Source: Clostridia bacterium | GTDB taxonomy: Bacteria; Bacillota; Clostridia; RGIG6154 | Length of the DNA: 64,000 nucleotides | Direction of reading: 5' to 3' | NCBI GenBank assembly: GCA_017409875.1 | Contig: JAFQRW010000017.1 | Span: 62,001-126,000, forward strand | Shown: positions 17,582 through 27,165 of the stretch, in pieces | Numbering within the stretch: position 1 is the first letter of the stretch | Layout of the letters: every line of letters begins with the position of its first letter | Made by a program: the position numbers and the translations under genes | The notes under the pieces: generated by a model | The model's input: the letters and a program-made list of their open reading frames with translations, nothing else | Told to the model about the DNA's origin: nothing | Databases searched by the model: none

Positions 17582-19390
17582 TTGAATAAAAATTTGAAAA
17601 GCATGGCGTTTTATGTTGCTTTATTTGCTGTAATTTTATTTTTGGTGTCATACTTTTATTCAGAACCTGCAACTGAAGTTAAAATATATTCTGACCTTGT
17701 AAAAGAAATTCAGGCAGGCAATTTGAAAAGCTTACAGATTACTGAAAACGTTGCAATAGCTACAAGAATTGACAATACGAGATTTGAGTCAAGCATTCCG
17801 TCTGTTGACATCCTATATAAAGATGTAGGAGATGCAATGAAAAAACAGATTGATGCAGGTACTCTTGATTATGAAACACCTGTTCCGGCAGAAGCTCCTT
17901 GGTGGACTTCAATGTTACCGGGGATAATTATCGTTGTTTTGTTTGTCCTTGCCTGGGTTTTCCTTATGAATGATAAAGGTGGCGGAGGAAGAGGCGCAAT
18001 GTCTTTCGGAAAAATCCGCGTCAAAATGGCAGGAGACAACGGCAAAAAAGTTGGTTTTGATGATGTTGCCGGTGAAGATGAAGAAAAAGAAGAACTCCAA
18101 GAAGTAGTTGCGTTTTTAAAAGACCCGGCTAAATTCCAGGAAATGGGAGCAAGAATTCCTAAAGGTGTTTTGCTTGTAGGCCCTCCGGGAACAGGTAAGA
18201 CTCTTTTGGCAAAAGCTGTTGCCGGTGAAGCTGGTGTGCCATTTTTCTCTATTAGCGGCTCAGATTTTGTGGAAATGTTTGTTGGTGTTGGTGCATCACG
18301 CGTAAGAGATTTGTTTGAACAGGCGAAGAAAAATTCACCCTGCATTGTTTTTATAGATGAAATTGATGCAGTTGGCAGACGCAGAGGAGCAGGCCTCGGC
18401 GGTGGTCACGACGAAAGAGAGCAAACTTTAAATCAGCTTTTAGTTGAGATGGACGGATTTGGTGTTTACGAAGGTATTATTATAATCGCAGCAACCAACA
18501 GACCTGATATTTTAGACCCCGCACTTTTAAGACCGGGACGTTTTGACAGACAGGTTGTTGTAGGCTACCCTGATGTTAAGGGCAGAGAAGAAATTTTAAA
18601 AGTTCATGCTAAAAACAAGCCTTTAGGAGAAGATGTAAAACTTGAAGTTGTTGCAAAAACAACTGCCGGGTTTACAGGTGCTGAGCTTGAAAATCTTATG
18701 AATGAGGCAGCTCTTTTAGCTGTTAAAAATGAGAGAAAAGCTATCTCTATGGCAGACCTTAACGAGGCTATGATTAAGGTTGTTGTCGGTCAGGAGAAAA
18801 AGTCCAGAAAAATCAGTGATAAAGAGAAAAAACTTACTGCTTACCACGAGGCAGGCCATGCAATAGTTACAAGACTTATGCCGGATCAGGATCCTGTTCA
18901 TCAGGTTTCAATTATACCTCGCGGAAGAGCGGGCGGATACACCATGCATTTACCTACGGAAGACAAAATGTATAATTCCAAAAAGGAAATGCAAAACAAC
19001 ATTGTTGTTCTTTTGGCAGGCAGAGTGGCAGAGAAACTTGTGCTTGATGATATCAGCACCGGAGCTTCAAATGACATTCAGCGTGCAACTTCTATTGCAA
19101 GGTCAATGGTTACAAAATATGGTATGAGTGACGCGCTTGGTACTGTGTTTTATGATTCTGAGCAGGAAGAAGTGTTTATTGGACGTGATATGGGGCACAC
19201 AAAAGCGTATTCAGAAGAAATTGCAGCACAAATTGATAATGAAATAAGAAATATCATTGATGATGGTTATAACCAGTGCACAAAACTTCTGGAAGAAAAT
19301 ATTGCAAAACTTCACGTGATTGCTCAGGCGCTTATTGAAAAAGAAAAGATTGACGGCGAGGAATTTGAACAACTTTTTTTGAGTATATAA
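17582..19390 (+). CDS. ftsH: ATP-dependent zinc metalloprotease FtsH
   Basis: Membrane AAA+ protease that degrades misfolded membrane proteins and regulators, 602 residues. Two transmembrane helices (about residues 7-25 and 104-124) enclose a short outside domain. The AAA module has Walker A GPPGTGKT, Walker [14 protein letters not shown] and the SRH region around [18 protein letters not shown]. The zinc site is HEAGH with a distal Asp. The TTG start at 17582 follows CAGGAGGA. It lacks the long C-terminal tail of some homologues. A strong terminator follows. Confidence 0.97.
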   Translation: MNKNLKSMAFYVALFAVILFLVSYFYSEPATEVKIYSDLVKEIQAGNLKSLQITENVAIATRIDNTRFESSIPSVDILYKDVGDAMKKQIDAGTLDYETPVPAEAPWWTSMLPGIIIVVLFVLAWVFLMNDKGGGGRGAMSFGKIRVKMAGDNGKKVGFDDVAGEDEEKEELQEVVAFLKDPAKFQEMGARIPKGVLLVGPPGTGKTLLAKAVAGEAGVPFFSISGSDFVEMFVGVGASRVRDLFEQAKKNSPCIVFIDEIDAVGRRRGAGLGGGHDEREQTLNQLLVEMDGFGVYEGIIIIAATNRPDILDPALLRPGRFDRQVVVGYPDVKGREEILKVHAKNKPLGEDVKLEVVAKTTAGFTGAELENLMNEAALLAVKNERKAISMADLNEAMIKVVVGQEKKSRKISDKEKKLTAYHEAGHAIVTRLMPDQDPVHQVSIIPRGRAGGYTMHLPTEDKMYNSKKEMQNNIVVLLAGRVAEKLVLDDISTGASNDIQRATSIARSMVTKYGMSDALGTVFYDSEQEEVFIGRDMGHTKAYSEEIAAQIDNEIRNIIDDGYNQCTKLLEENIAKLHVIAQALIEKEKIDGEEFEQLFLSI

Positions 19391-19393
19391 TTT

Positions 19394-19428
19394 AAAGAGT
19401 GCATTTTGTAAAAAATGCACTCTTTTTT
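19394..19428 (+). terminator. Terminator of ftsH
   Basis: AAAGAGTGCATTTT pairs with AAAATGCACTCTTT around a GTAA-type loop and runs into a T-tract. Confidence 0.9.
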
Positions 19429-19451
19429 ATCAAAAAAAGAAAGCTTTTTGT

Positions 19452-19479
19452 TGAAAAAAATGTTGGTTTGTGGTATGAT
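19452..19479 (+). promoter_or_regulatory. Promoter of the gatC-recA-smc-ftsY cluster
   Basis: TTGAAA (19452-19457) and TATGAT (19474-19479), spacing 16. It is the only clear promoter seen upstream of gatC, and no terminator was seen before ftsY ends at 31654. Confidence 0.55.
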
Positions 19480-19544
19480 TATAATAAGATAAATATTATG
19501 GGTTGTTATGTTTAAATGTACAAAAGGAAGGTGGGGCAAAGGCG

Positions 19545-19817
19545 ATGCTTAAAAAAGAAGAGTTGCTTCATATTGCCGACCTTTCAAAGCTTTATTTAAA
19601 TGAAAATGAGTGTAGTTTGTACCAAAATGACCTTGATGAAATCATTGAGTTTGCGTCCTTGGTATCTGATGCTGATGTAAATAACAGTAACAAGCCGTTA
19701 ACAAGTATTTCTGATTTAAGAGAGGATACTCAAAAAAATGAGTTTGGAAAATCAGAAATGATTTCTAACGCCTTAAGTAAAGATGGATTTATTGTTATTC
19801 CAAAGGTGGTAGAGTAA
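19545..19817 (+). CDS. gatC: Asp-tRNA(Asn)/Glu-tRNA(Gln) amidotransferase subunit C
   Basis: Small GatC subunit (90 residues) that holds GatA and GatB together. It begins MLKKEELLHIADLSKLYL, the usual GatC opening, and contains LREDTQKN. The ATG at 19545 is chosen because the protein aligns from this point and a purine-rich AAGGAAGGTGG lies upstream; an earlier in-frame start would add 14 unrelated residues. Its stop overlaps the gatA start by one base. Confidence 0.92.
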   Translation: MLKKEELLHIADLSKLYLNENECSLYQNDLDEIIEFASLVSDADVNNSNKPLTSISDLREDTQKNEFGKSEMISNALSKDGFIVIPKVVE

Positions 19818-21259
19818 TGAGACCACAATTTACAGTTTCAGAGCTTTTAAAAATATTGAAAAGTAAAAATGCCAGTAGTGTTGAGATTACGAAACACTAT
19901 CTTGACACAATCAAAAGGCTTGATGATAAAATTGCAAGTTTTATTACTGTTTGTGAGAGCCGCGCACTTAAAGCAGCTTCTTTGGCAGATGATAAAATTT
20001 CGCAAGGAGAGTTTAGCGGACTTTTAGGAATTCCTTATGCGGCAAAAGACAATTTATGCACCAAGGGAATAACAACAACTTGCGGCTCAAAAATGCTTGA
20101 AAATTTTATTCCGCCTTATAATGCGACAGTTATTGAAAAACTAAGCGGCTCTGTGCTGCTTGGAAAGCTTAATATGGATGAGTTTGGTATGGGTTCATCT
20201 ACTGAAAACTCTTATTTTAAAACTACAAAAAATCCACATAATTTATCTTGTGTTGCCGGCGGCTCAAGTGGAGGTGCGGCTGCTGCAGTTGCGGCAGGAC
20301 TTGTTCCTTTCGCTTTGGCAAGCGATACAGGTGGGTCAGTAAGGCAACCTGCTTCATTTTGTGGTTGTGTAGGAGTTAAGCCTACTTATGGAAGAGTTTC
20401 AAGATCAGGGCTTATATCTTATGCGTCATCGTTAGACCAGATTGGTGTTATTGCAAATAATGTCTCTGATGCAGCACTTGTTTTGAAAAACATTTCAGGT
20501 CAGGATGCTAAAGATTCTACAACAGTAAGCAAAGATTTTGCCTTTGAAATTAAAGGCAACATAAAAGGAATGAAAATTGGAATTCCGCAGGAGTATTTTA
20601 AGGGTGAAATCTGTGATGAGATTAAAGAAAAAGTTATAAAAAGTGTTAGGACTTTAGAAAGTCTTGGTGCAAAAGTTGAACAATGCACAGTAGCCAATGC
20701 GAAAAAAATACTTTCTGCATACTATATCATTGCTTGTGCTGAGGCGAGTTCAAACCTTGCAAGATATGATGGTATAAAATATGGATTTCGGGCAGATGGA
20801 GAAAAAATTGAAGATATTTATACAAAAACACGTACAGATGGATTTGGCAATGAAGCAAAAAGAAGAATAATGCTTGGAAGTTATGTTTTAAGTGCAGGAT
20901 TTAAAGACGAGTATTATAAAAAGGCGTGTAATGTAAGAAATTTAGTTACAGAATGCTTTGATAAATGCTTTGAAAAGTATGACGCTTTGATTACGCCTAC
21001 AACAACGCAAACTGCGTTTAAATGCTCAGAAAACAAGTCATCAAGTCAGATGTATATGTTAGATTTTTGCACAGTATCTGCAAATCTTGCGGGACTTCCT
21101 GCTATTTCAATCCCATGTGGATTAGATGTTGACAGAATGCCAATAGGACTTCAGATAATAACCAATAGATTTAACGAACAAACAATGTTTGATTTGGCGT
21201 ATGCTTTGCAGCAGGAATTAAAGCTTAACATAAAACCTGAAATAATAGGAGACGTTTAA
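19817..21259 (+). CDS. gatA: Asp-tRNA(Asn)/Glu-tRNA(Gln) amidotransferase subunit A
   Basis: Amidase subunit (480 residues) that frees ammonia from glutamine for transfer to the misacylated tRNA. The amidase signature is intact: catalytic Lys in PYAAKDNLC, the glycine-serine loop [14 protein letters not shown], and the nucleophile region [16 protein letters not shown] couples it to gatC. Together with gatB it supplies Gln-tRNA, consistent with the tRNA-Gln(TTG) at the left of the window. Confidence 0.97.
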   Translation: MRPQFTVSELLKILKSKNASSVEITKHYLDTIKRLDDKIASFITVCESRALKAASLADDKISQGEFSGLLGIPYAAKDNLCTKGITTTCGSKMLENFIPPYNATVIEKLSGSVLLGKLNMDEFGMGSSTENSYFKTTKNPHNLSCVAGGSSGGAAAAVAAGLVPFALASDTGGSVRQPASFCGCVGVKPTYGRVSRSGLISYASSLDQIGVIANNVSDAALVLKNISGQDAKDSTTVSKDFAFEIKGNIKGMKIGIPQEYFKGEICDEIKEKVIKSVRTLESLGAKVEQCTVANAKKILSAYYIIACAEASSNLARYDGIKYGFRADGEKIEDIYTKTRTDGFGNEAKRRIMLGSYVLSAGFKDEYYKKACNVRNLVTECFDKCFEKYDALITPTTTQTAFKCSENKSSSQMYMLDFCTVSANLAGLPAISIPCGLDVDRMPIGLQIITNRFNEQTMFDLAYALQQELKLNIKPEIIGDV

Positions 21260-22681
21260 GTGGATTATCAAACAGTTGTCGGTCTTGAAATTCATGCCGA
21301 ATTACTTACAAATTCAAAAATATTCTGCTCTTGTTCTACCACATTCGGCCGAGAGGCAAACACACAAGTTTGCCCTGTGTGTATGGGAATGCCGGGAAGT
21401 TTGCCGACACTTAACAAAAAGGCTGTAGAACTTGCTGTAAAGGCAGGTCTTGCTTTAAACTGCACTATATCTGACAATCTGAGTTTTGACAGGAAAAATT
21501 ACTTTTATCCTGATCTTCCTAAAGCATACCAGATTTCGCAGTTTAATAATCCGCTTTGTAAAGACGGATATATTAAGATAGATTATAACGGCAAACCAAA
21601 GAAAATAGGAATTGCTGATATTCATATAGAAGAAGATGCCGGAAAACTCGTGCATGCTGAAAATGGTCAAACTTTAATTGATTATAACAGATGCGGAGTG
21701 GGGCTTATTGAAATTGTAACAAAGCCTGATATAAATTTCGCAGAAGAAGCAAAACTTGTATTTGAAGAAATAAAGGATATATTAGAGTGCCTTAAGATTT
21801 CTGATTGCAAAATGCAGGAAGGTTCTTTAAGATGCGATGTCAATGTTTCTGTAATGCCTTTGGGCACGCAAACTTTAGGTGAGAGAACAGAGATAAAAAA
21901 TCTTAATTCATTTGGGGCAGTTGCAAGAGCAATAAAAAACGAAAGTCAAAGACAGATAGAGGTTATAAAAAGCGGTCAAAAAGTTATAAGACAGACCAGA
22001 AAATGGGATGATTTGACCGGTAAGAATACTCTTTTAAGAAATAAAGAAAATTCAGACGATTACAGATTTTTCCCTGAGCCTGATTTACCGACCATTAAAA
22101 TCGGGAAAAGTTTTATTGACAACATTAAAGAGTCAATTATTGAGCTTCCAAGAGATAAAAAAGTAAGGTTTATGAAAGATTATCTGCTTTCAGAGTTTGA
22201 TGCACATTTGATTTCAAGAGATTTAAATGTTTCAAATTGGTTTGAAAAAGCAGTATCGTATGGGGCTGATGTTAAAAGGATAAGCAGTTTTATTGTTACT
22301 GACATAAGAAGGCTTATGAAAGAAAAAAAGCTTGAAAAAATCCCTTTTGAACCTGAAAAACTTGTAAAGCTTGTCAGTATGATAAATGATGGTGTAATAA
22401 GTTTAACTGCATCAAAACAAATCATAGAAATTATGTTTGAAAGTACAGACGCTCCTGAAATAATTGCAAAAAAAAATAATCTTATTCAAGTCAGCGATGA
22501 AAATGAACTTGATTTGATAGCACAAGTCGTTTTGAATGAAAACAAAGAAGCAGTGGATGACTATAAAAAAGGCAAAGAAAAGGCAATCCTGTATTTAACG
22601 GGGCAGGTAATGAAAAAAACCAGAGGAAGTGCAAACCCAATCGTTATTAATAAATTATTAAGAGAAAAATTATCAAATTAA
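21260..22681 (+). CDS. gatB: Asp-tRNA(Asn)/Glu-tRNA(Gln) amidotransferase subunit B
   Basis: tRNA-binding kinase subunit (473 residues) that activates Glu-tRNA(Gln) or Asp-tRNA(Asn) with ATP. It starts with GTG directly after the gatA stop (AGGAG ten bases upstream). It shows the cradle-domain motifs VGLEIHAELLT, CPVCMGMPGSLP with zinc-type cysteines, DYNRCGVGLIEIVT, RCDVNVS and EIKNLNSF, then a C-terminal YqeY-like helical domain ending KTRGSANP. Confidence 0.97.
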   Translation: MDYQTVVGLEIHAELLTNSKIFCSCSTTFGREANTQVCPVCMGMPGSLPTLNKKAVELAVKAGLALNCTISDNLSFDRKNYFYPDLPKAYQISQFNNPLCKDGYIKIDYNGKPKKIGIADIHIEEDAGKLVHAENGQTLIDYNRCGVGLIEIVTKPDINFAEEAKLVFEEIKDILECLKISDCKMQEGSLRCDVNVSVMPLGTQTLGERTEIKNLNSFGAVARAIKNESQRQIEVIKSGQKVIRQTRKWDDLTGKNTLLRNKENSDDYRFFPEPDLPTIKIGKSFIDNIKESIIELPRDKKVRFMKDYLLSEFDAHLISRDLNVSNWFEKAVSYGADVKRISSFIVTDIRRLMKEKKLEKIPFEPEKLVKLVSMINDGVISLTASKQIIEIMFESTDAPEIIAKKNNLIQVSDENELDLIAQVVLNENKEAVDDYKKGKEKAILYLTGQVMKKTRGSANPIVINKLLREKLSN

Positions 22682-22699
22682 TATAAGAGGTGTATAAAT

Positions 22700-23728
22700 A
22701 TGTCAACAGAAAAACAAAAAGCATTGGATATAGCGCTTAAAAACATTGAAAAGCAGTATGGCAAAGGTGCAGTTATGAAGCTTGGTGAAAATACGCATTT
22801 TAATGTTGATGCTATTTCTACGGGCATACTAAGCATTGATGCTGCTCTTGGTATAGGTGGACTTCCAAGGGGCAGAATTATTGAGATTTACGGACCTGAA
22901 TCATCAGGTAAAACTACTGTGTCTTTAAGTATTATTGCATCAGCACAGAAAAATGGCGGCGAAGTAGCGTTCATTGATGCTGAGCACGCTTTAGACCCAC
23001 AATACGCAAAAACTTTGGGTGTTGATATTGATAATCTTTTAGTTTCACAGCCTGATACAGGTGAGGATGCGCTTGAAATTACAGAGGCTTTAGTAAGAAG
23101 CGGAGCTATAGATGTTATTGTTATTGACTCTGTTGCAGCGCTCGTTCCAAAGTCTGAAATCGAAGGTGTAATGGGGGATTCCCACGTAGGTTTACACGCA
23201 AGACTTATGTCACAGGCACTCAGAAAGCTTGCAGGTATTATTAACAAATCAAATACCGTTGCAATTTTTATCAATCAGCTTCGTGAAAAAGTTGGTGTTA
23301 TTTACGGCAATCCCGAGGTTACAACCGGCGGACGTGCACTTAAGTTTTATTCATCTGTAAGGATGGAAGTAAGAAAAGCAGAGGCTATTAAGTCAGGCTC
23401 TGAGGTCGTAGGTGCAAGAACTAAAGTTAAAGTTGTTAAAAATAAAGTTGCACCCCCATTTAAAGAAGCTTATTTTGACTTAATGTTTGGTGAAGGCATT
23501 TCAAAAGAGGGCGGAATTATCGACTTTGCTGTTGATATGGATATTATAACAAAAGCAGGTGCGTGGTTCTCTTATGGCGAAACAAGAATGGGCCAGGGAA
23601 GAGATGCCGCTAAGCAGTTCTTAACCGAAAATCCGGATATTTATGCTGAGATTGAGGGAAAGGTAAGAGCAGCACTTATGGAAGGCAAAGAAGCAAAACC
23701 ACAAAGCAATTCAGAAGAAAATGAATAG
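22700..23728 (+). CDS. recA: Recombinase RecA
   Basis: Homologous recombination and SOS coprotease, 342 residues, intact and without intein. Walker [10 protein letters not shown], the Walker B stretch [10 protein letters not shown], the L2 loop [20 protein letters not shown] and the C-terminal [12 protein letters not shown] are present. AGAGGTG lies nine bases before the ATG. The gene follows gatB by 18 bases with no promoter or LexA-like box between them, so expression is probably from the gat promoter or from one too weak to see. It overlaps recX by eight bases. Confidence 0.98.
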   Translation: MSTEKQKALDIALKNIEKQYGKGAVMKLGENTHFNVDAISTGILSIDAALGIGGLPRGRIIEIYGPESSGKTTVSLSIIASAQKNGGEVAFIDAEHALDPQYAKTLGVDIDNLLVSQPDTGEDALEITEALVRSGAIDVIVIDSVAALVPKSEIEGVMGDSHVGLHARLMSQALRKLAGIINKSNTVAIFINQLREKVGVIYGNPEVTTGGRALKFYSSVRMEVRKAEAIKSGSEVVGARTKVKVVKNKVAPPFKEAYFDLMFGEGISKEGGIIDFAVDMDIITKAGAWFSYGETRMGQGRDAAKQFLTENPDIYAEIEGKVRAALMEGKEAKPQSNSEENE

Positions 23729-24332
23729 TATTATTACTGACATCAAGCCGCAGGTTAACTCAACTTCACGTTTTTCGGTGTTCATTGACGGTGAATTTGC
23801 GTTTGGAATAAGTGATTTTGACCTTTTTAATTTGCGCCTTTGTAAAGGTGACGAAATAACAGAGGAAAAAATGGCTGAAATTGAGAACGTAATCGATATT
23901 GATAAGTGTAAGAATTATGCCATTGATTTAGTGTCACGCAAAATGTACTCTGAAAAAGAAATCCGTGCAAAAATGAAACAAAAAGAGTTTTCGCAAACTG
24001 CAATCGACAGTGTTGTGGACATTTTAAAAGAGTATGGATATATTAACGACGAGGCATATGCTGCCATTTACTGCGAGCATTATATGAAAAAATACGGTGT
24101 TAAAAAACTTGAGTTTGAACTAAAAAACAAAGGTATAGCACCTGAAATAATCGAAAATGCAGTAGCGGGAGTAAAAAACGATGACACTTTGGAAGAACTT
24201 ATAAAAAAACGTGTTGCAGGAAAAGAGCTTGATGTAAAAGAATATTCAAAAACTGTCAGATATTTTCTTTCAAAAGGCTTTGAATACGATAAAATTGCAA
24301 GTATTCTTAATAAGATGAGAGACGAGTTTTGA
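23721..24332 (+). CDS. recX: Regulatory protein RecX
   Basis: RecA filament modulator, 203 residues, made of tandem three-helix repeats. Motifs include [20 protein letters not shown] and [10 protein letters not shown], and the basic C-terminal repeat [18 protein letters not shown]. The overlap with the recA end (ATGAATAG) couples the two, as in most Firmicutes. Confidence 0.9.
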   Translation: MNSIITDIKPQVNSTSRFSVFIDGEFAFGISDFDLFNLRLCKGDEITEEKMAEIENVIDIDKCKNYAIDLVSRKMYSEKEIRAKMKQKEFSQTAIDSVVDILKEYGYINDEAYAAIYCEHYMKKYGVKKLEFELKNKGIAPEIIENAVAGVKNDDTLEELIKKRVAGKELDVKEYSKTVRYFLSKGFEYDKIASILNKMRDEF

Positions 24333-24345
24333 AAGGGGTGTTTTT

Positions 24346-25668
24346 TTGGAAAAAGTATCTGTTATCTCGCTTGGTTGTGCAAAAAATCTTACTGATGCCG
24401 AAGTTATGCTTTCTCGTCTTGAAAAAGGCGGATATGAAATTACATATAACGAAAGAGAAGCAGACATTATTATCGTAAATACCTGTGCATTTATAGACAG
24501 TGCAAAACAGGAGTCTATTGATACGGTGTTAGATGTTGCTGATCTTAAAAAAGACGCAAAGCTAAAGCTTTTAATTGTAGCGGGTTGCATGGGACAGCGT
24601 TTTAGTCAGGAAGTTTTAGATGAACTTCCCGAGGTTGACGGAGTTTGTGGTACGGGCGATTTTGATGACATTGTAAATGTTATTAAAAAGGTGAAAGACA
24701 AAAGAGGTGCGTATTTAAAAGGTACTGAATATGCCTGTCTTGATACTACAGACAGAATTTTAGCAACACCTCCATATACGGCATATCTTAAAATTGCTGA
24801 AGGATGTTCAAATCATTGTACATATTGTGTAATTCCTAAAATCAGAGGTAAGTATAAAAGCCGTGATATGGAAAGCATTTTATCAGAAGCAGAGCTTTTG
24901 GTACAAAACGGAGTAAAAGAACTTGTTTTAATTGCTCAGGATACTTCGTGTTACGGTAAGGACTTATATGGTAAAAATAGCCTTACAGTTCTTTTAAGAA
25001 AGCTTTCGGAAATTAAAAATCTTGAGTGGATTAGAGTCCACTACCTCTATCCCGAAGGTGTTACAGACGAACTTATTGAAGAGTTTAAGACAAACGATAA
25101 GCTTGTGAAATACTTTGATATACCTGTTCAGCACATATCTGATAATATTTTAAAGAAAATGGCAAGAAGAACAGATTCAGGTCAGATTAAAACGCTACTT
25201 GAAAAAATAAGAACCAAAGTAAGCGGTGCGGTCATAAGAACATCTTTAATTGTTGGTTTTCCCGGGGAAACAGATGAAGATTTTTATAAGCTTTATGATT
25301 TCTTAAAAGAATATAAGCTTGACCGTGTAGGTGTGTTTGCTTATTCCAGGGAAGACACAACACCGGCAGCCGGTTTTGAAAATCAGGTTGATGAACAAAC
25401 AAAGCTTGACAGAAAGAGCAGACTTGAAGAGCTTTTAATGGAAATTACCGAGCAAAAAAATCAGCAGAAAATCGGTAAAACCGTTAAAGTTTTGGTTGAA
25501 GGAAAAGATAAAGTATTAAAAATGTACTACGGAAGAACTTATGCCGATTCAATAGATGTTGACCCAAAGGTGTTTTTTAAGTCTGATGAGCCTGTAAAAG
25601 AAGGCGAATTTATACAAGTGAAGTATACCGACTATATTGATTGTGATATGATTGGTGAGATTTTGTAA
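24346..25668 (+). CDS. rimO: Ribosomal protein uS12 methylthiotransferase RimO
   Basis: Radical SAM enzyme that methylthiolates Asp88 of S12, 440 residues. The N-terminal UPF0004 domain has three cysteines (GCAKN, NTCAF, AGCMGQ) for the auxiliary cluster. The radical SAM motif is CSNHCTYC, followed by VIPKIRGKYKSR, and a TRAM domain closes the protein (KTVKVLVEGKD). The TTG start follows AAAGGGGTG. IPVQHISDNIL and RTSLIVGFPGET identify RimO rather than MiaB. Confidence 0.95.
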   Translation: MEKVSVISLGCAKNLTDAEVMLSRLEKGGYEITYNEREADIIIVNTCAFIDSAKQESIDTVLDVADLKKDAKLKLLIVAGCMGQRFSQEVLDELPEVDGVCGTGDFDDIVNVIKKVKDKRGAYLKGTEYACLDTTDRILATPPYTAYLKIAEGCSNHCTYCVIPKIRGKYKSRDMESILSEAELLVQNGVKELVLIAQDTSCYGKDLYGKNSLTVLLRKLSEIKNLEWIRVHYLYPEGVTDELIEEFKTNDKLVKYFDIPVQHISDNILKKMARRTDSGQIKTLLEKIRTKVSGAVIRTSLIVGFPGETDEDFYKLYDFLKEYKLDRVGVFAYSREDTTPAAGFENQVDEQTKLDRKSRLEELLMEITEQKNQQKIGKTVKVLVEGKDKVLKMYYGRTYADSIDVDPKVFFKSDEPVKEGEFIQVKYTDYIDCDMIGEIL

Positions 25669-25682
25669 AAAGGAGTGTTATT

Positions 25683-26201
25683 ATGACAATTTCAAACAAG
25701 CTTACAATTCTAAGAATTATTATGGTGCCTATTTTTGTTGTACTTATGATGATGCACCTTTACATTGAAGCGGCAGTTGTTTTTGTAATTGCATCTGCTA
25801 CAGACTGGCTTGACGGGTACTTGGCAAGAAAAAGAAATGAAATTACAAATTTCGGTAAATTTGCAGACCCTATCGCTGATAAAATTCTTGTGGTTTCAGC
25901 ACTTGCCTGCCTGATGGAAATAGGAATTATTCCTGCATGGGCAATAATAATTGTGATTGCAAGGGAATTTATAGTTTCAGGACTTCGTATGTCAGCAGCT
26001 TCACAAAACGTTGTTATTGCAGCTGATGGCTTTGGAAAAATCAAAACTGTTACACAAATGGTTTCAATAACAATGCTTCTTCTTGGGCTTTGGGGAATTT
26101 GGGCAACAATTGCATATATTTTATTTTATATAAGTGTTGTTTTGACATTCTTATCAGGAGTAAGCTATATTATAAAGTATAAAGATGTTTTAATGAAATA
26201 A
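25683..26201 (+). CDS. pgsA: CDP-diacylglycerol-glycerol-3-phosphate 3-phosphatidyltransferase
   Basis: Makes phosphatidylglycerol phosphate, the first committed step to phosphatidylglycerol. The 172-residue membrane enzyme carries the CDP-alcohol phosphotransferase motif D-x2-DG-x2-AR-x8-G-x3-D, seen as DWLDGYLARKRNEITNFGKFAD. About five hydrophobic helices. AAGGAG lies seven bases before the ATG, and the rimO-pgsA order is common in Firmicutes. Confidence 0.93.
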   Translation: MTISNKLTILRIIMVPIFVVLMMMHLYIEAAVVFVIASATDWLDGYLARKRNEITNFGKFADPIADKILVVSALACLMEIGIIPAWAIIIVIAREFIVSGLRMSAASQNVVIAADGFGKIKTVTQMVSITMLLLGLWGIWATIAYILFYISVVLTFLSGVSYIIKYKDVLMK

Positions 26202-26214
26202 GGGAGAAAATATT

Positions 26215-26442
26215 ATGATTTATGAAAGAATTAAAGAAGTATTAATTAAGCACGCAGGTGTTGAAAGTGACAAGATTACAATGGAGGCTCGTTTTGTTGA
26301 AGACCTTAATATCGACTCGCTTGATTTAGTAGATTTAATTATCATGCTTGAAGAAGAGTATAACATTGAATTTGATGAAGACGCAGCAGACCATATTAAA
26401 ACTATTGCTGACGTTGTGGATTATATTAATAAAAATGCATAA
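26215..26442 (+). CDS. acpP: Acyl carrier protein
   Basis: Carrier of growing fatty acyl chains, 75 residues, very acidic. The phosphopantetheine attachment serine is in DSLDLVDLI near residue 38. Start supported by GGGAGA upstream. acpP-rnc-smc-ftsY is the typical Firmicutes order, and here the fatty-acid genes plsX/fabD are absent from the neighbourhood. Confidence 0.95.
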   Translation: MIYERIKEVLIKHAGVESDKITMEARFVEDLNIDSLDLVDLIIMLEEEYNIEFDEDAADHIKTIADVVDYINKNA

Positions 26443-26475
26443 TAATACTATAAGATGAAAAATTGAGGACTTGAT

Positions 26476-27165
26476 ATGTTTAACTGCACGGAATTGGAAA
26501 AAAGTATAAATTATATATTTAAAGACAAATCATTTGTTTTTAATGCTATGTGTCACAGCTCATATTCCAATGAACATAAAGACGCTGTTTCTAATGAAAG
26601 ATTAGAGTTTTTAGGCGACTCAATACTTGATATGATAGTCTCAGAACGTCTTTATGATATCCATAAAGATGTTGATGAAGGCGTGCTTTCTAAAATGAGA
26701 GCAGCAATCGTAAGAGAGGAAAGCTTAGCTTTTTTAGCAAAAGGAATAAATCTTAACAAGTATATTTTATTGGGACAAAGCGAGCGTATGGCACAAGGTA
26801 ATGAAAGAGCATCAGTTCTTTCTGACTGTTTTGAGGCTTTAGTTGCTGCCATTTTTAAAGATGGTGGTTTCAGTGCGGCTAAAAGTTGGCTTGATAATAT
26901 AATCAAACAGGAAATGTATGAAAAACCTGAGCTTTTATACTGCGACTTTAAAACGGTTTTGCAGGAGCATTTGCAAAAAGAACATAAAAATGTAAGATAC
27001 GTTATTGTAAAAGAAAGTGGTCCTGACCACGAAAAAAATTACGAGGTTGAGGCTTTAGTTAACGGAAAGTGTGTAGGCAGAGGGAAAAACAAAACCAAAA
27101 AGCAGGCAGAACAGGATGCTGCTAAAGACGCACTTGAAAAATATGAGGTGGAAGTTTGTTTTTAA
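26476..27165 (+). CDS. rnc: Ribonuclease III
   Basis: Double-strand RNA endonuclease for rRNA and mRNA processing, 229 residues. The signature ERLEFLGDSILDMIVSERLY (residues 43-62) holds catalytic acids, and DCFEALVAAIF holds the second acidic pair. A dsRNA-binding domain fills residues about 155-225 (KTVLQEHLQ, GRGKNKTKKQAEQDAAKDAL). The 3' end overlaps smc by ten bases. Confidence 0.96.
   Translation: MFNCTELEKSINYIFKDKSFVFNAMCHSSYSNEHKDAVSNERLEFLGDSILDMIVSERLYDIHKDVDEGVLSKMRAAIVREESLAFLAKGINLNKYILLGQSERMAQGNERASVLSDCFEALVAAIFKDGGFSAAKSWLDNIIKQEMYEKPELLYCDFKTVLQEHLQKEHKNVRYVIVKESGPDHEKNYEVEALVNGKCVGRGKNKTKKQAEQDAAKDALEKYEVEVCF

Noticed and set aside
22682-22699. LexA/SOS operator before recA
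   Set aside because: Only 18 bases, taken up by the ribosome site; nothing like a GAACATATGTTC box.
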